64,000 nt of DNA from Chitinophaga rhizosphaerae (GCF_003958645.1 NZ_RXLO01000010.1:62001-126000); one strand, 5' to 3'. Positions 24,132-33,076 are shown, counted from the first letter of the stretch. Numbers and translations: made by a program. Notes: a model not told the origin generated them from the sequence alone.

Positions 24132-26531
24132 TTAGAATTTCATCCTCTGAATACGAACGGCGTTCAGAATCGCCAGCAGTGCCACACCTACATCTGCGAA
24201 AACCGCCTCCCACATAGTGGCTAATCCACCAGCACCGAGAATCAGCACGATAGCCTTCACCCCAAACGCCAGGGCAATATTTTGCCAAACCACGCGGTTC
24301 GTGGCGCGGCCGATCTTCATGGCGATGGGGATGCGGGAAGGCTGATCGGTCTGGATCACCACGTCCGCCGTTTCGATGGCTGCGTCGCTGCCCACCCCAC
24401 CCATGGCGATTCCCACGTCGCTGAGCGCGAGTACGGGGGCATCGTTGATACCGTCGCCCACGAACGCGATAACGGCGCCGGGCTCCTTTTTGATTTGCTC
24501 CACTTTCTCCACCTTGTTTTCCGGCAAAAGGTCGCCGAAAGCGCGGTCAATTTTGAGGACTGCGGCCACTTTATCAACTACGGCCTGCTTGTCGCCGCTG
24601 AGCATGGTTGTCTGAACATTCATTTCGTGCAATGCCTGCACGGCCTCCTGCGCATCTTCCTTCAGCTCGTCGGCAATGGTGATATATCCGGCAAACTTTC
24701 CATCGACGCCTACCATTACAACGGTATCGGTGATCGCTGTCGCTTCCGGCGGAATGGGGATCCCTAACTTCTGCATGAACTTTCCATTTCCTGCTGCGAC
24801 CATCTTCCCACCGATCGTACCCTTCAGACCATGTCCGCTGATTTCCTCCAGCGCATCCACGGTCTGGCCGTCAGCGTCCTTTCCGGCGTGCTCCACAACC
24901 GCGGCCGCAATGGGATGGGTTGATTTGCTTTCCAGCGCAGCGGCCAGCGGCAGCCAGGTTCCTTCCGGCAGGTCGAAGCTGCGGACTTCCTGCACCCGGA
25001 AAACACCCTTCGTCAGCGTTCCGGTCTTATCCATCACCACGCGGTTCACTTTGGTAATGAGGTCGAGGTAGTTGGAGCCCTTGAACAGAATACCCTTACG
25101 GGAAGCGGCGCCGATACCACCGAAGTAGCCGAGCGGTATGGAGATCACCAGCGCACAGGGGCACGAAATCACCAGGAAGATCAAAGCCCGGTACAGCCAG
25201 TCGTTGAATACATAATTATCGACGAAGAAATACGGCAAGAGCGTGATGCCTATGGCTAGGAAAACCACGATGGGCGTGTAAACCCGCGCGAACTTGCGGA
25301 TAAACTGTTCCGTCTTCGCTTTCCGCGTGGTAGCCTCCTGGACCATCGTAAGAATGCGCGCCAGGGAGCTGTCATTGAACAATTTCGTGACTTGCAGCTC
25401 TACGACTTTTTCCTGATTTATCATACCTGCCAGCACGGTTTCCCCTTTGCGGAATGAAGAGGGTTTGCTTTCGCCCGTCAGCGCGGCAGTGTTAAAAGAA
25501 CTGCCATCGTTGAGGATAACTCCATCCAGCGGCACCTTTTCACCTACCTTGATCTGGATCGTATCGCCCACTTTTACGGCCGTAGGGCGCATGGATTTGT
25601 ATTTACCGTCCACGAGCACCATTGCGGTATCGGGGCGAATGTCCAGTAACGCCTTGATGCTGCGCTTCGCCCGGCTAACAGCAGCGCCCTGAAAGAGCTC
25701 ACCGACGGTATAAAAGAGCATGACAGCCACGCCTTCCGGATATTCCCCGATATAGAAGGCGCCCAGGGTGGCGATGGTCATCAATACGAATTCAGTGAAC
25801 ACATCACCTTTGAAAAGCAACCGGATGCCGTGCATGGCTACCGGCCACCCAACCGGCAGATATGCTATGCCATACCATACCAGCCGCACCCAGCCCGTAA
25901 AAAAAGACGGTTTGATGAAGTTATCGGCCGCAAGCCCGGCCATGAGCATCACGAAGCTGATGATTGCGGGCAAATACTCCCGCCACGGGGACGAGCCCGC
26001 CGGTGCTGGTGCGTGATCGTGCTCTTCTTCATCCTCCACTTCCTCGCCGGTTCCTTCCGGCTGATGGGTATGTACATTGGCGGCGGTGGATTTTGTTTTC
26101 AAGCCTTGCCGCTCTATCTCCTTCAAGATGGTTTCCTTATTGGTCGCGTTCCTGTCGAATTCGATGCGGATGTTGCCCGTGGCGGAAACGGAAACATCCA
26201 CGATGCCGTTCACCTTTTTCAGTTGACTTTCCACCACGGCCGCTTCGATCATTTCCCGGATCGCCTCGACCTCGATCACCAGGTGGCCGTACTTCCGCGA
26301 AACGGATGCGCCTGCTTCCTGGGCGAATTGTTGGATTTGCTCCAGCGAGATTTCGTCCGGATCGAAATGGAAGCAAAGCCTGGCGCCGTTCTGCGTATCC
26401 GCAGGTACAACGTGCGCTTTTTCGATGCCTTTATGCTGCTGCATGGCGGCGATGACGCGCTGCACGCAAGCATCCCTTTCATCCGGAACTTCCGGCAAAA
26501 CCAAATCCAGATCGATCTTGATTTTTTCCAT
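24132..26531 (-). CDS. Zn/Cd/Pb-type P1B ATPase (ZntA/CadA-like)
   Basis: The 799-residue ATPase has the divalent-metal signature CPCALVISIPLGYFGGIGAASRKGILFKG (CPC at 457-459), TGES (352-355), DKTGT (501-505) and GDGINDAPVLA. Two HMA-like folds occupy residues 1-145, but neither has the CxxC metal motif; only isolated Cys22 and Cys53 remain. The job may have moved to the acidic, His-bearing linker (HTHQPEGTGEEVEDEEEHDH, about 154-173). It exports Zn(II), Cd(II) or Pb(II) by family knowledge. It is the last gene of the arsR-merTP module, separated from the receptor gene by a GC-rich hairpin. Confidence 0.92.
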   Translation of the reverse strand: MEKIKIDLDLVLPEVPDERDACVQRVIAAMQQHKGIEKAHVVPADTQNGARLCFHFDPDEISLEQIQQFAQEAGASVSRKYGHLVIEVEAIREMIEAAVVESQLKKVNGIVDVSVSATGNIRIEFDRNATNKETILKEIERQGLKTKSTAANVHTHQPEGTGEEVEDEEEHDHAPAPAGSSPWREYLPAIISFVMLMAGLAADNFIKPSFFTGWVRLVWYGIAYLPVGWPVAMHGIRLLFKGDVFTEFVLMTIATLGAFYIGEYPEGVAVMLFYTVGELFQGAAVSRAKRSIKALLDIRPDTAMVLVDGKYKSMRPTAVKVGDTIQIKVGEKVPLDGVILNDGSSFNTAALTGESKPSSFRKGETVLAGMINQEKVVELQVTKLFNDSSLARILTMVQEATTRKAKTEQFIRKFARVYTPIVVFLAIGITLLPYFFVDNYVFNDWLYRALIFLVISCPCALVISIPLGYFGGIGAASRKGILFKGSNYLDLITKVNRVVMDKTGTLTKGVFRVQEVRSFDLPEGTWLPLAAALESKSTHPIAAAVVEHAGKDADGQTVDALEEISGHGLKGTIGGKMVAAGNGKFMQKLGIPIPPEATAITDTVVMVGVDGKFAGYITIADELKEDAQEAVQALHEMNVQTTMLSGDKQAVVDKVAAVLKIDRAFGDLLPENKVEKVEQIKKEPGAVIAFVGDGINDAPVLALSDVGIAMGGVGSDAAIETADVVIQTDQPSRIPIAMKIGRATNRVVWQNIALAFGVKAIVLILGAGGLATMWEAVFADVGVALLAILNAVRIQRMKF

Positions 26532-26546
26532 ATGAGGGCTTTATAT

Positions 26547-26576
26547 CGGCGGCGCCCGACTTCACGAGCGCCGCCG
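26547..26576 (-). terminator. GC-rich hairpin between receptor and ATPase genes
   Basis: A 9-bp all-G/C stem (CGGCGGCGC with GCGCCGCCG) with a 12-base loop sits in the 63-bp gap. No T-run follows on the minus strand, so it may be an attenuator that lowers ATPase expression rather than a full stop. Confidence 0.55.
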
Positions 26577-26594
26577 GAGTTAAATCATCAGGTT

Positions 26595-28766
26595 TTACAG
26601 GCGCAGCTTCAGGCCGCCGTTTACGACGAAGCCATCCAGCGGCGCGTAAATATCCCGGAAAACGGGATTGGTAACGGTGCCGGTGTAAATCGAATCGAAA
26701 CGTGTCTGCCGGGTGTCGAGGAAGTTCTCGAAATTCACGAACAGGGAGAACTTTTCCCAGATCTTCTCAGCCATGAATCCGCAAATCCAGTACGGTTTGC
26801 CGGTTTTGCCGTCGCTCAGCTGCTGCTTGCTGTAGTAGTAGCCTTCCAGTCCGAACTTCCATTTTTCTTCGATCTCGTACATCAAAACATTGTTGAGCCG
26901 GTGGCGGGAAGTCAGGTAGTTTTCCCGTTTGATGCCGTTTTCGTTGATCTGCGCGTCGGTGAACGTATAACCGATGAACAGTTTGAGATCGTCGAAGCTC
27001 ACTTTTACGTTAGTTTCCCATCCTTTTGTATCAATATGGCCTTCTGCATTGACGAGCCGGTAGAGATTACCGGGGGCGCTGGTCAGCAGCAGCGGGTCGT
27101 TGATCCGGGTGTAAAAGAACAGCTGGTTCACGCTGAGGCTAACCTTTCCGTCCGCGAAGCCGGTCCGGTAGTTCAGGTCGAAATTGGCGCCGTAGGACCG
27201 TTCCAGTTTGTTATCGTCCGAATTGATCGGCAACACGGAATGATACCGGAGCCTTTCCGTTTCTTCGGTGAAAATGGTCGGCGTTTTATACCCCAATCCG
27301 CCGCCGATCCGCGACGAGAACTTCGGCGAGAACTTGAACAGCACGGAAGCCCGCGGGAGGAGCACAAAGCCGTAGTCGACCACGTAGTCACCGCGGAGCC
27401 CGGTTTCCAGATGAACTGCCTCGCTGGCCTTCCAGGTGTTTTGCACGAATGCGCCGACGGTGTTCTGATCGTAGTTCCGGAGCGGGATGGTATCAGTTTT
27501 GGCCTCTTTGAAGTTGTCGGTGTAAACGTTGACCCCGGCAACCCATTCGGAACGCTCCCGATGCCGGCTGTAGGCCGCTTCCGTGTAGGATGACCATTGC
27601 GTGCCATCGAATACATAACCCGGGATGCTGAGCTTTCGTTTAAAATTATTCACGGAATTTTTCACGGTCAGACTGCTGTTTTCGCTGAAATCGTGATCGA
27701 ATGCCAGCTGGGTGCTGTACCGTTGGGTCTTGTTTTTCTCGAAATAGGAATGCGTAGCGTCCCCGCGGCCTTTGATATACTGAATATCGCCGCCGGTGCG
27801 GTCTTCGAGGGTGGCGTTTACGCCAAAGTTCAGACGGGTACGTGGGTTGAAGTACAGGAACAGCTTCGGGTTGATGTTATACCTTTCAAACTTGGGTATC
27901 GCAGTGAAACCCGTGTTTGATGGATCGTAGGGCCGGTTGCTGTTGCGGGATGCGAACACCGTCAGGCCCACTTTCTCGAACTTCTGCCCATAAAACCCGC
28001 TCACGTCCAGCCCGCCGGCGGACGTGCCGTTCACCTGGAACCGGAGATCCCGTTCTTCGGTCGGCGTCCGGGAAATGAGGTTGACCAGGCCGGCGATGGC
28101 ACCACCGCCGTAGAGCGTGGAGGCCGAGCCCTTGATTACCTCTACCTGTTTAAGGTCGAGCGGCGGCGTCTGCAGGAGGCCCAGACCACCGGAGAACCCG
28201 GCATACAGCGGGAAACCATCTTTGAGGATTTGGGTATATCGCCCGTCGAGCCCCTGGATGCGGATGCTGGAGTTGGCGGAAGTCGCGGAAACCTGCTGCG
28301 TCTGGATGCCGGTGCTTTCATTGAGCATCATGCGGATGTCGCCGGGTTTCATGTTGCCTTTTTCTTCCAGTTCCTCCCCGGCAATGAATTCCACGCGGGT
28401 CGGAATATTCTGGATGGTGCGGGTGCTTCGGGTGGATGTGATCACCACTTCCTCGATCTCCTCGGATTCTTCTTCAAGCAGGATGGTTAGGGTGTCGGTA
28501 CCGCGCGGGAACACCAGCGTGTCGATAATCGTTTCAAAACCCACAAAGCTGAACGCGACAGCCTGCCGGCCGTCAGGGATGTTCCGGAGGATGGCGATGC
28601 CGTCTTCACCGGATTTCGCGCCGAGCGAAGTTCCAGGAAGGGCAACCGTGGCGCCGGTCAGAGGCACTTTACTGTCTGCTTCCAGGATGCGCGCGATCAG
28701 TACGTTTTGTGCATTGCATATATAGCTGATACAGGCTAACAAGCCCGTAAATACGATTCTTTTCAT
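26595..28766 (-). CDS. TonB-dependent receptor
   Basis: The 723-residue outer-membrane receptor has a signal peptide (residues 1-19, ending CNAQ), a carboxypeptidase-regulatory-like domain (LTGATVALPGTSLGAKSGEDG), a plug domain (EEVVITSTRSTRTIQNIPTRVEFIAGEEL, then QVEVIKGSASTLYGGGAIAGLVNLISRTP) and a 22-strand-type barrel ending in GLKLRL. It should move a metal complex or other ligand across the outer membrane using TonB energy. It is encoded between the DUF6660 protein and the Zn/Cd ATPase. The substrate is unknown; the context suggests a metal. Confidence 0.9.
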   Translation of the reverse strand: MKRIVFTGLLACISYICNAQNVLIARILEADSKVPLTGATVALPGTSLGAKSGEDGIAILRNIPDGRQAVAFSFVGFETIIDTLVFPRGTDTLTILLEEESEEIEEVVITSTRSTRTIQNIPTRVEFIAGEELEEKGNMKPGDIRMMLNESTGIQTQQVSATSANSSIRIQGLDGRYTQILKDGFPLYAGFSGGLGLLQTPPLDLKQVEVIKGSASTLYGGGAIAGLVNLISRTPTEERDLRFQVNGTSAGGLDVSGFYGQKFEKVGLTVFASRNSNRPYDPSNTGFTAIPKFERYNINPKLFLYFNPRTRLNFGVNATLEDRTGGDIQYIKGRGDATHSYFEKNKTQRYSTQLAFDHDFSENSSLTVKNSVNNFKRKLSIPGYVFDGTQWSSYTEAAYSRHRERSEWVAGVNVYTDNFKEAKTDTIPLRNYDQNTVGAFVQNTWKASEAVHLETGLRGDYVVDYGFVLLPRASVLFKFSPKFSSRIGGGLGYKTPTIFTEETERLRYHSVLPINSDDNKLERSYGANFDLNYRTGFADGKVSLSVNQLFFYTRINDPLLLTSAPGNLYRLVNAEGHIDTKGWETNVKVSFDDLKLFIGYTFTDAQINENGIKRENYLTSRHRLNNVLMYEIEEKWKFGLEGYYYSKQQLSDGKTGKPYWICGFMAEKIWEKFSLFVNFENFLDTRQTRFDSIYTGTVTNPVFRDIYAPLDGFVVNGGLKLRL

Positions 28767-28797
28767 AATGGTTTATAGTATGATAAAACAGTTCAAT

Positions 28798-28816
28798 TCG
28801 CCTCTGACGGAGGCGA
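28798..28816. terminator. Short hairpin upstream of the receptor gene
   Basis: A 7-bp stem (TCGCCTC with GAGGCGA) with a 5-base loop lies between the DUF6660 stop and the receptor start. No T-run follows. It could be an attenuator or operator. Confidence 0.35.
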
Positions 28817-28838
28817 TGCCAATGGTTGATATGGAAAA

Positions 28839-29165
28839 TCAGGCTTTGGGTGGATGCCAGACGGCGGGCTGGTAGATGGAAAGAACGGAACTATCCGGTG
28901 TGCTGAAAATGTGTTTCGTGGGGATGGTCCAGGCGGTGAGAATTACCTTATTTGCGGTAACAACCACACCGTGGCAGGTATTGCAGGAAAAGAAGGGTGA
29001 ACAGGGGAGCTCGGGTTTCTCGTGTTTTTCATGATCGTTATGATCTGCGCACTCGCGTCCCGAAGCCAGTTCGATCTCGTCTTCACAGCATGCATCTTCG
29101 CCGCAGCAAGGAACTGCGGACAGGGTGAGGACGTATGCGGCGAAAAGGAGCCAGAACCACTTCAT
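28839..29165 (-). CDS. DUF6660-like small secreted Cys/His protein
   Basis: The 108-residue protein has a signal peptide (about residues 1-18), an early Cys-rich patch (PCCGEDACCEDE), a His/Asp-rich stretch (CADHNDHEKHEK) and a later CSPFFSCNTC motif. It matches the DUF6660 proteins that lie directly upstream of metal-associated TonB receptors in Bacteroidota. The function is unknown; a periplasmic or surface metal-binding partner of the receptor is plausible. It is 72 bp from the receptor gene and 63 bp from the GDCCVxC gene. Confidence 0.75.
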   Translation of the reverse strand: MKWFWLLFAAYVLTLSAVPCCGEDACCEDEIELASGRECADHNDHEKHEKPELPCSPFFSCNTCHGVVVTANKVILTAWTIPTKHIFSTPDSSVLSIYQPAVWHPPKA

Positions 29166-29228
29166 CCGGTGAAATTACGAAAATATTTAATGATGCAAAA
29201 GCCGTCAAAGGGATTGGTGTTTGTCGGA

Positions 29229-29444
29229 CTATGCGCAACAAGACTTATTCATTTGTATCGGCGGACATTTGACAGTGCCATAGCTGCAATACACGCAGCA
29301 ATCCCCGTGTTTCGGCTTTATCGTGATTTTGCAGTTCGTACATGCATAAAAGTACTGACAGGCATCAACCGGCATGGTTTCCTCCTTTTGAAAGCCGCAA
29401 TGCGGGCAAGTGATTGTCGATTCGAGAACGATATTTTCTTGCAT
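29229..29444 (-). CDS. GDCCVxC-domain protein
   Basis: The 71-residue Cys-rich protein has a CPHCGF zinc-ribbon-like start, a CTNCK pair, the defining GDCCVYC motif (about residues 46-52) and a final CC pair. In some relatives one of these cysteines is selenocysteine; here all are plain TGC/TGT codons. The family is often encoded beside MerT-like transporters. Its role is unknown but probably thiol-based metal (Hg, Cd) binding in the cytoplasm. It lies 38 bp after merTP in the same operon. Confidence 0.88.
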   Translation of the reverse strand: MQENIVLESTITCPHCGFQKEETMPVDACQYFYACTNCKITIKPKHGDCCVYCSYGTVKCPPIQMNKSCCA

Positions 29445-29482
29445 TGGTTTATGTTTTGCCTTATCAGCAGGTTTAATTTAAA

Positions 29483-30109
29483 TTACTTTGTATCCATAAT
29501 TTCTGATCCCCGAACCTTGTAGCCGGTTTTCCCAATCGCAGCTGAAATCGCATCGATGTTAGTTTTCGATGGATCGAAAGTCACCACGCTGTTTCTTGCT
29601 TTGAATGAAGTCGCATACGTCAAAACGCCCGGCACTTTGGAAATTTCATTGTTTACGTGGGCTTCGCAGCTCGCGCAGGTCATTCCCTGTATCGTAAACC
29701 TAGCCTGCAATTTGTTATCCGCGATGGAATGCACCGCTGCATTTTCATTGCCCTTCGGATAAAATACACTGGCATACAGCGGGAAAGTCATCATCAACAC
29801 GGAGAAAAGGGTGATGATTCCCAGGAATTTCTTTGATTGGTAATATGACGGCTTCTTCGCTGGTTCGCAGTGGCAATCATCAGCTGAAGGTTTCGCAGTT
29901 TTAAGTTGAAGGTACCAGGCGTATGCCAAAACCGCCACTGAAGCGCCAATAAGGTAGGGTCGTGCCGGTTCAAGCCAGGAAAAGCTGGCCAGCAAACTGC
30001 TGCTGCCTGCGATCATGGCGATAATGGGCGTAATGCAGCAGATGGATGCTGCAATTGCGGTCAGTATGCCCGTCCCGATCGCGGCGCCGGAGGATCTGGC
30101 CTTTTTCAT
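29483..30109 (-). CDS. merTP: Mercuric transport fusion protein MerTP
   Basis: The 208-residue protein fuses a MerT-like membrane part (first helix with the vicinal CC in SICCITPIIAMI, further helices at about 40-60 and 90-112, and a cytoplasmic CHCEP motif) to a C-terminal MerP-like HMA domain (GMTCASCEAHVNNE). In known systems MerT/MerP bring Hg(II) into the cell for reduction by MerA. No merA is present in this window. The start overlaps the arsR stop by 4 bp (ATGA), so the two are translationally coupled. Confidence 0.88.
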   Translation of the reverse strand: MKKARSSGAAIGTGILTAIAASICCITPIIAMIAGSSSLLASFSWLEPARPYLIGASVAVLAYAWYLQLKTAKPSADDCHCEPAKKPSYYQSKKFLGIITLFSVLMMTFPLYASVFYPKGNENAAVHSIADNKLQARFTIQGMTCASCEAHVNNEISKVPGVLTYATSFKARNSVVTFDPSKTNIDAISAAIGKTGYKVRGSEIMDTK

Positions 30110-30435
30110 GGCACTTCTGTTTTAAGGGTTTCCGAATTGATATGTGTAAAAAACGGATTTAATGTTGGGAGGAATTCCTTCACCAGCGAGTAAAACACGG
30201 TCTGGCCTTCCTTCCGCGTCTGAACGATACCGCCGTCCTTCAGTTTCTTCAAATGCTGGGAAATAGCCGGGATGGTCATTCCCAAAATGTCTGAAAGATC
30301 ACAGGGGCAAAGCTCATTTTCCTCCTCCAGCAGATACATGATCTTCAGCCGGACTTCATTGCCGGCGAGCGACAGCACGGCAGACAAACTGGAAAAAGCC
30401 TTCTGTGCGGTCTTCAACTTGACTTGGCAGGCCAT
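30106..30435 (-). CDS. ArsR/SmtB-family metal-responsive repressor
   Basis: This winged-helix repressor of about 109 residues has the metal motif ELCPCDLSDIL in the third helix, the same CxC placement as ELCVCDL of ArsR proteins that sense As(III)/Sb(III), and a recognition helix AISQHLKKLKDGGIV. The start is taken at MACQVK (30435). A longer frame begins at 30483, but a perfect -7 box (30488-30495) would place that ATG at or before the transcription start. It heads the merTP module and should repress it through the palindrome at 30508-30533, releasing DNA when metal binds. Confidence 0.88.
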   Translation of the reverse strand: MACQVKLKTAQKAFSSLSAVLSLAGNEVRLKIMYLLEEENELCPCDLSDILGMTIPAISQHLKKLKDGGIVQTRKEGQTVFYSLVKEFLPTLNPFFTHINSETLKTEVP

Positions 30436-30487
30436 GATTTGCGCCTGGTCTGCGAATAGACGAATACAAGTATTACCATTCATCTAC

Positions 30488-30495
30488 CAAAATTA
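30488..30495 (-). promoter_or_regulatory. -7 box TAATTTTG of the arsR-merTP operon
   Basis: It matches the Bacteroidota consensus TAnnTTTG perfectly on the minus strand, about 12 bp downstream of the 26-bp palindrome. Confidence 0.6.
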
Positions 30496-30507
30496 ACTAA
30501 AATCTCG

Positions 30508-30533
30508 ATTATTTAAGCAATTGCTTAAATAAT
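30508..30533. promoter_or_regulatory. Perfect 26-bp palindrome, likely ArsR operator
   Basis: The half-site ATTATTTAAGCAA is followed directly by its exact reverse complement. The palindrome covers the expected -33 region of the arsR promoter, so a bound repressor would exclude RNA polymerase. ArsR/SmtB proteins bind such inverted repeats. Confidence 0.75.
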
Positions 30534-30572
30534 TAGACGGAGTTGATTTTTTGAACCAGGGAATGGAAAACC

Positions 30573-30932
30573 CTATTTCATCTTTAGCTTCCAGCCAATA
30601 AGTGCGACATCTATAAGTTCTGCTGTTGTTGAAAGCGTTTTGTCAAGCTGGAGGCGATATCGTCGAATGCTATATGCGCCGTCTTCTATTGTTAAATATA
30701 TCTTAATATTGTCCAGATCGCTGAAATAATACAACTTCGCGAAATCTTGCGATGGGTGAGGCAAAAAGCCAATTGTCGCCAAGTCATCTTCAGTCAGCTC
30801 GCTCAAGGACTTGTTTCTGATAACGGCGAGTTTATCGAAATCAAGGGTATTTATTAACCGTTGTACACGTTCCTGATACTCTTGCCGATCGGCTTCGGCA
30901 TTGTAGTAGAGGCCAAATTCTTTAAAATCCAT
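30573..30932 (-). CDS. Hypothetical protein, 119 aa
   Basis: I do not recognise this soluble protein. The start is placed at the ATG of MDFKEFG, since the preceding 16 residues of the frame do not look coding. It is rich in charged and aromatic residues, with a helical first half (YNAEADRQEYQERVQRLINTL) and a strand-rich second half (KIYLTIEDGAYSIRRYRLQLDKTL). It lies between the metal module's promoter and the serine recombinase, same strand, with about 157 bp on the recombinase side. It may belong to the recombinase-carrying element rather than the metal module. Confidence 0.6.
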   Translation of the reverse strand: MDFKEFGLYYNAEADRQEYQERVQRLINTLDFDKLAVIRNKSLSELTEDDLATIGFLPHPSQDFAKLYYFSDLDNIKIYLTIEDGAYSIRRYRLQLDKTLSTTAELIDVALIGWKLKMK

Positions 30933-31089
30933 AAGATGTGTTTTTGGTGTTGTAGATCGAAAATAGGGGTATTTGAGCATTCCGAAATGGAAGAAAATTC
31001 CACAATTTTATTAACAGGAAAGCAGCTGCTTTGGTGGAATTTTCATAAATTTGTGTATAATTTTATTAATTGTTCTTTACTTAAAATTG

Positions 31090-32721
31090 CTAAAAAGCAA
31101 TCAAACACACAGGGGACCAATTCGGGGACCTATCGAATTTTGATAGAGGTATTTCCGCTTTCATAGTGGATTTCGCCAGGATTTTTAATGATCCCAGCGG
31201 GATCACCTGATGGACCAAGACAGCAGACTTGTTGTTTTGGTCCATTTTTATTTTGCCGAAAGCCTTGTCCAGCGCGAGTATCGCAGAAATAACCTCATTG
31301 AGTCGAGCGGTTCGAACTCCCGTTCCGTCATAAATTAGCTTACCAGGATAAAGCGAACCGATTATATTCCTCTTTTTTTCAACTGTACCTAATTCATATG
31401 CCTTTCGCAGGTTACGAAGATTAGGTATTGCTTGTTCTAAAAGCCTTTCCAAATCGAATTTGTTATTTTCCTCGGCCGCGAGTTTAGCCTCGAGTCGCTC
31501 CAGCTTTTGGGAATACTCCGTCTTCATTTCCCGGAATTCTGCTGGATCAATCTGTTTTAACGAAAGCATCTCCCTAATGTTCGAAATACGAGTTTCGTAT
31601 TCTTTTACCTGCGCAAGTGCCGATTTTCGGTCCGCGTCCCTGAAATCAGTTTTCGTGTACCACGCCTCTTTCAGCGCGAGCTCAAACAATGGAAGCATCT
31701 CGGGTCGAGGAATAACCGTCGCCAGGAGGTCGAAAACCTTATCATTTACAACTTCTGCCTTAAATCGTGTCGGACAGCCTTTCAAACAATGATAATATGC
31801 ATAGTACTTCTTGCGTCCTTTCGATGCGCTGCCTGTCAATGTCCTTCCGCAGCAAGGACAAATTAAATAGCCACGTAAGGGCAAACTCTCGTCGGAAGAA
31901 ACTTTTAACTTTGCTGGTGCACGTTTTCGTCCATCAAGAACGTCCTGTACATCGTAAAAAAGCTCCTGGGAAATCAACGGTTCATGAATGCCGTTTCGTA
32001 ACGAGGCTTCTTCCTCTCTTTGTTTAGGAACGGCAATGAGACCGCAGTAGACAGGATTCCGGAGCATATTCCAGAAACTGTTCTTCGAACGGGTATAACC
32101 TCTTTCCCTTGCCATTTTTAGCACTTGCTCACTATTGAATTCTCCCTCACTTATCGTTTCAAACACCCACCTTACCACACTGGCCATCGGCTCGGTTGGT
32201 GCGATGAACTTCTTCCCAGCATCATCATTTTTATTTACATAGCCAAACGGAGCGAACCCCATATAGCGCCCTTCCTTCATTGCTCTTCTCATCCCATTTG
32301 TAACATTAAGTGAACGGCGGTCATTTTCAACTTCAGGAGCGGCTAAATAAAAGGCAAGCATCATTTTGTTTTCAGGCACAGAAAGATCTAATGGTTGTTC
32401 GACTGCCTGGGGCTCCACTCCTAGCTTTTTTAGGGTACTGATCATTTGATAAGCATCACCCGCATTTCGGCTGAATCGATCCCACTTTAGAAATAAGACA
32501 AAATCGGAATGACCCTTATTTCGACGCAAATCCGCCAGGTACCTTTTCCATTCTGGCCTGTCAAAGGTCTTAGCAGAGTGATCTTCAAATATGACTTTCC
32601 GAATTGAGATCTTATTCACATCGCAATAGCGCCTCAACATTTCTTCCTGGCTACGCTGTGAATAGCCCTTTTCAGCCTGTTCGTCTGTGCTGACACGTAT
32701 GTACAAATCGGCAACCTTCAT
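31090..32721 (-). CDS. Large serine recombinase (1)
   Basis: The 543-residue site-specific recombinase has an N-terminal catalytic domain beginning LYIRVSTDEQ with catalytic Ser11, and the conserved DRFSRN segment. The DUF4102-like/recombinase domain includes GFAPFGYVN, a zinc ribbon (CPCCGRTL and a later CLKGC) and a coiled-coil segment (about 380-440). Enzymes of this type integrate and excise mobile elements at att sites, often close to their own gene. The ORF overlaps the 62-aa gene upstream by 4 bp. A second, divergent recombinase lies at 49005. Confidence 0.93.
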   Translation of the reverse strand: MKVADLYIRVSTDEQAEKGYSQRSQEEMLRRYCDVNKISIRKVIFEDHSAKTFDRPEWKRYLADLRRNKGHSDFVLFLKWDRFSRNAGDAYQMISTLKKLGVEPQAVEQPLDLSVPENKMMLAFYLAAPEVENDRRSLNVTNGMRRAMKEGRYMGFAPFGYVNKNDDAGKKFIAPTEPMASVVRWVFETISEGEFNSEQVLKMARERGYTRSKNSFWNMLRNPVYCGLIAVPKQREEEASLRNGIHEPLISQELFYDVQDVLDGRKRAPAKLKVSSDESLPLRGYLICPCCGRTLTGSASKGRKKYYAYYHCLKGCPTRFKAEVVNDKVFDLLATVIPRPEMLPLFELALKEAWYTKTDFRDADRKSALAQVKEYETRISNIREMLSLKQIDPAEFREMKTEYSQKLERLEAKLAAEENNKFDLERLLEQAIPNLRNLRKAYELGTVEKKRNIIGSLYPGKLIYDGTGVRTARLNEVISAILALDKAFGKIKMDQNNKSAVLVHQVIPLGSLKILAKSTMKAEIPLSKFDRSPNWSPVCLIAF

Positions 32722-32906
32722 GTAGTGGGACCTTTTTTACTTAATTCTTGGGAGGTCGGCTGCTCTCTATACTCGAGATACGAATCGACCAAAATATCGG
32801 CAATTAGACGCAAAAAGGCTAAAATCTCAGAAACCTGGTCTGGCGATATTTCTACTCCTTGCGCTTTCAAAATCTGAATAACCCTATCCCCACTTAACTT
32901 TTCCAT
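32718..32906 (-). CDS. Small helical protein coupled to the recombinase
   Basis: The 62-residue, mostly helical protein (EKLSGDRVIQILKAQGVEISPDQVSEILAFLRLIADILVDSYLEY) has a stop that overlaps the recombinase start by 4 bp, so the two are almost certainly translated together. No HTH is evident. It could be a recombination directionality factor or a small partner of the recombinase, but that is only suggested by the coupling. Confidence 0.7.
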   Translation of the reverse strand: MEKLSGDRVIQILKAQGVEISPDQVSEILAFLRLIADILVDSYLEYREQPTSQELSKKGPTT

Positions 32907-33076
32907 ATGCGGCCTAAAACACGAAACACAATATTCAGCGGGTGGGCTTATCCCGAAATTACAAAATATGTTCCGTTATAACAAAATAGTTGGACAAACA
33001 TTTTTATAATATCTGAGGTTCGGTTATCTTAGTTTACCTTATATAGGGTTTAATCGAGTAAAAAAGGCAACCCTTT

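Noticed and set aside
25830..27593. 587-aa plus-strand ORF
   Set aside because: It lies antisense to the ATPase and TonB receptor genes, which have clear motifs. Its composition follows from their codon use.
29229..29444. Selenocysteine in the GDCCVxC protein
   Set aside because: All cysteine positions are TGC or TGT and there is no in-frame TGA, so it is the plain Cys form.
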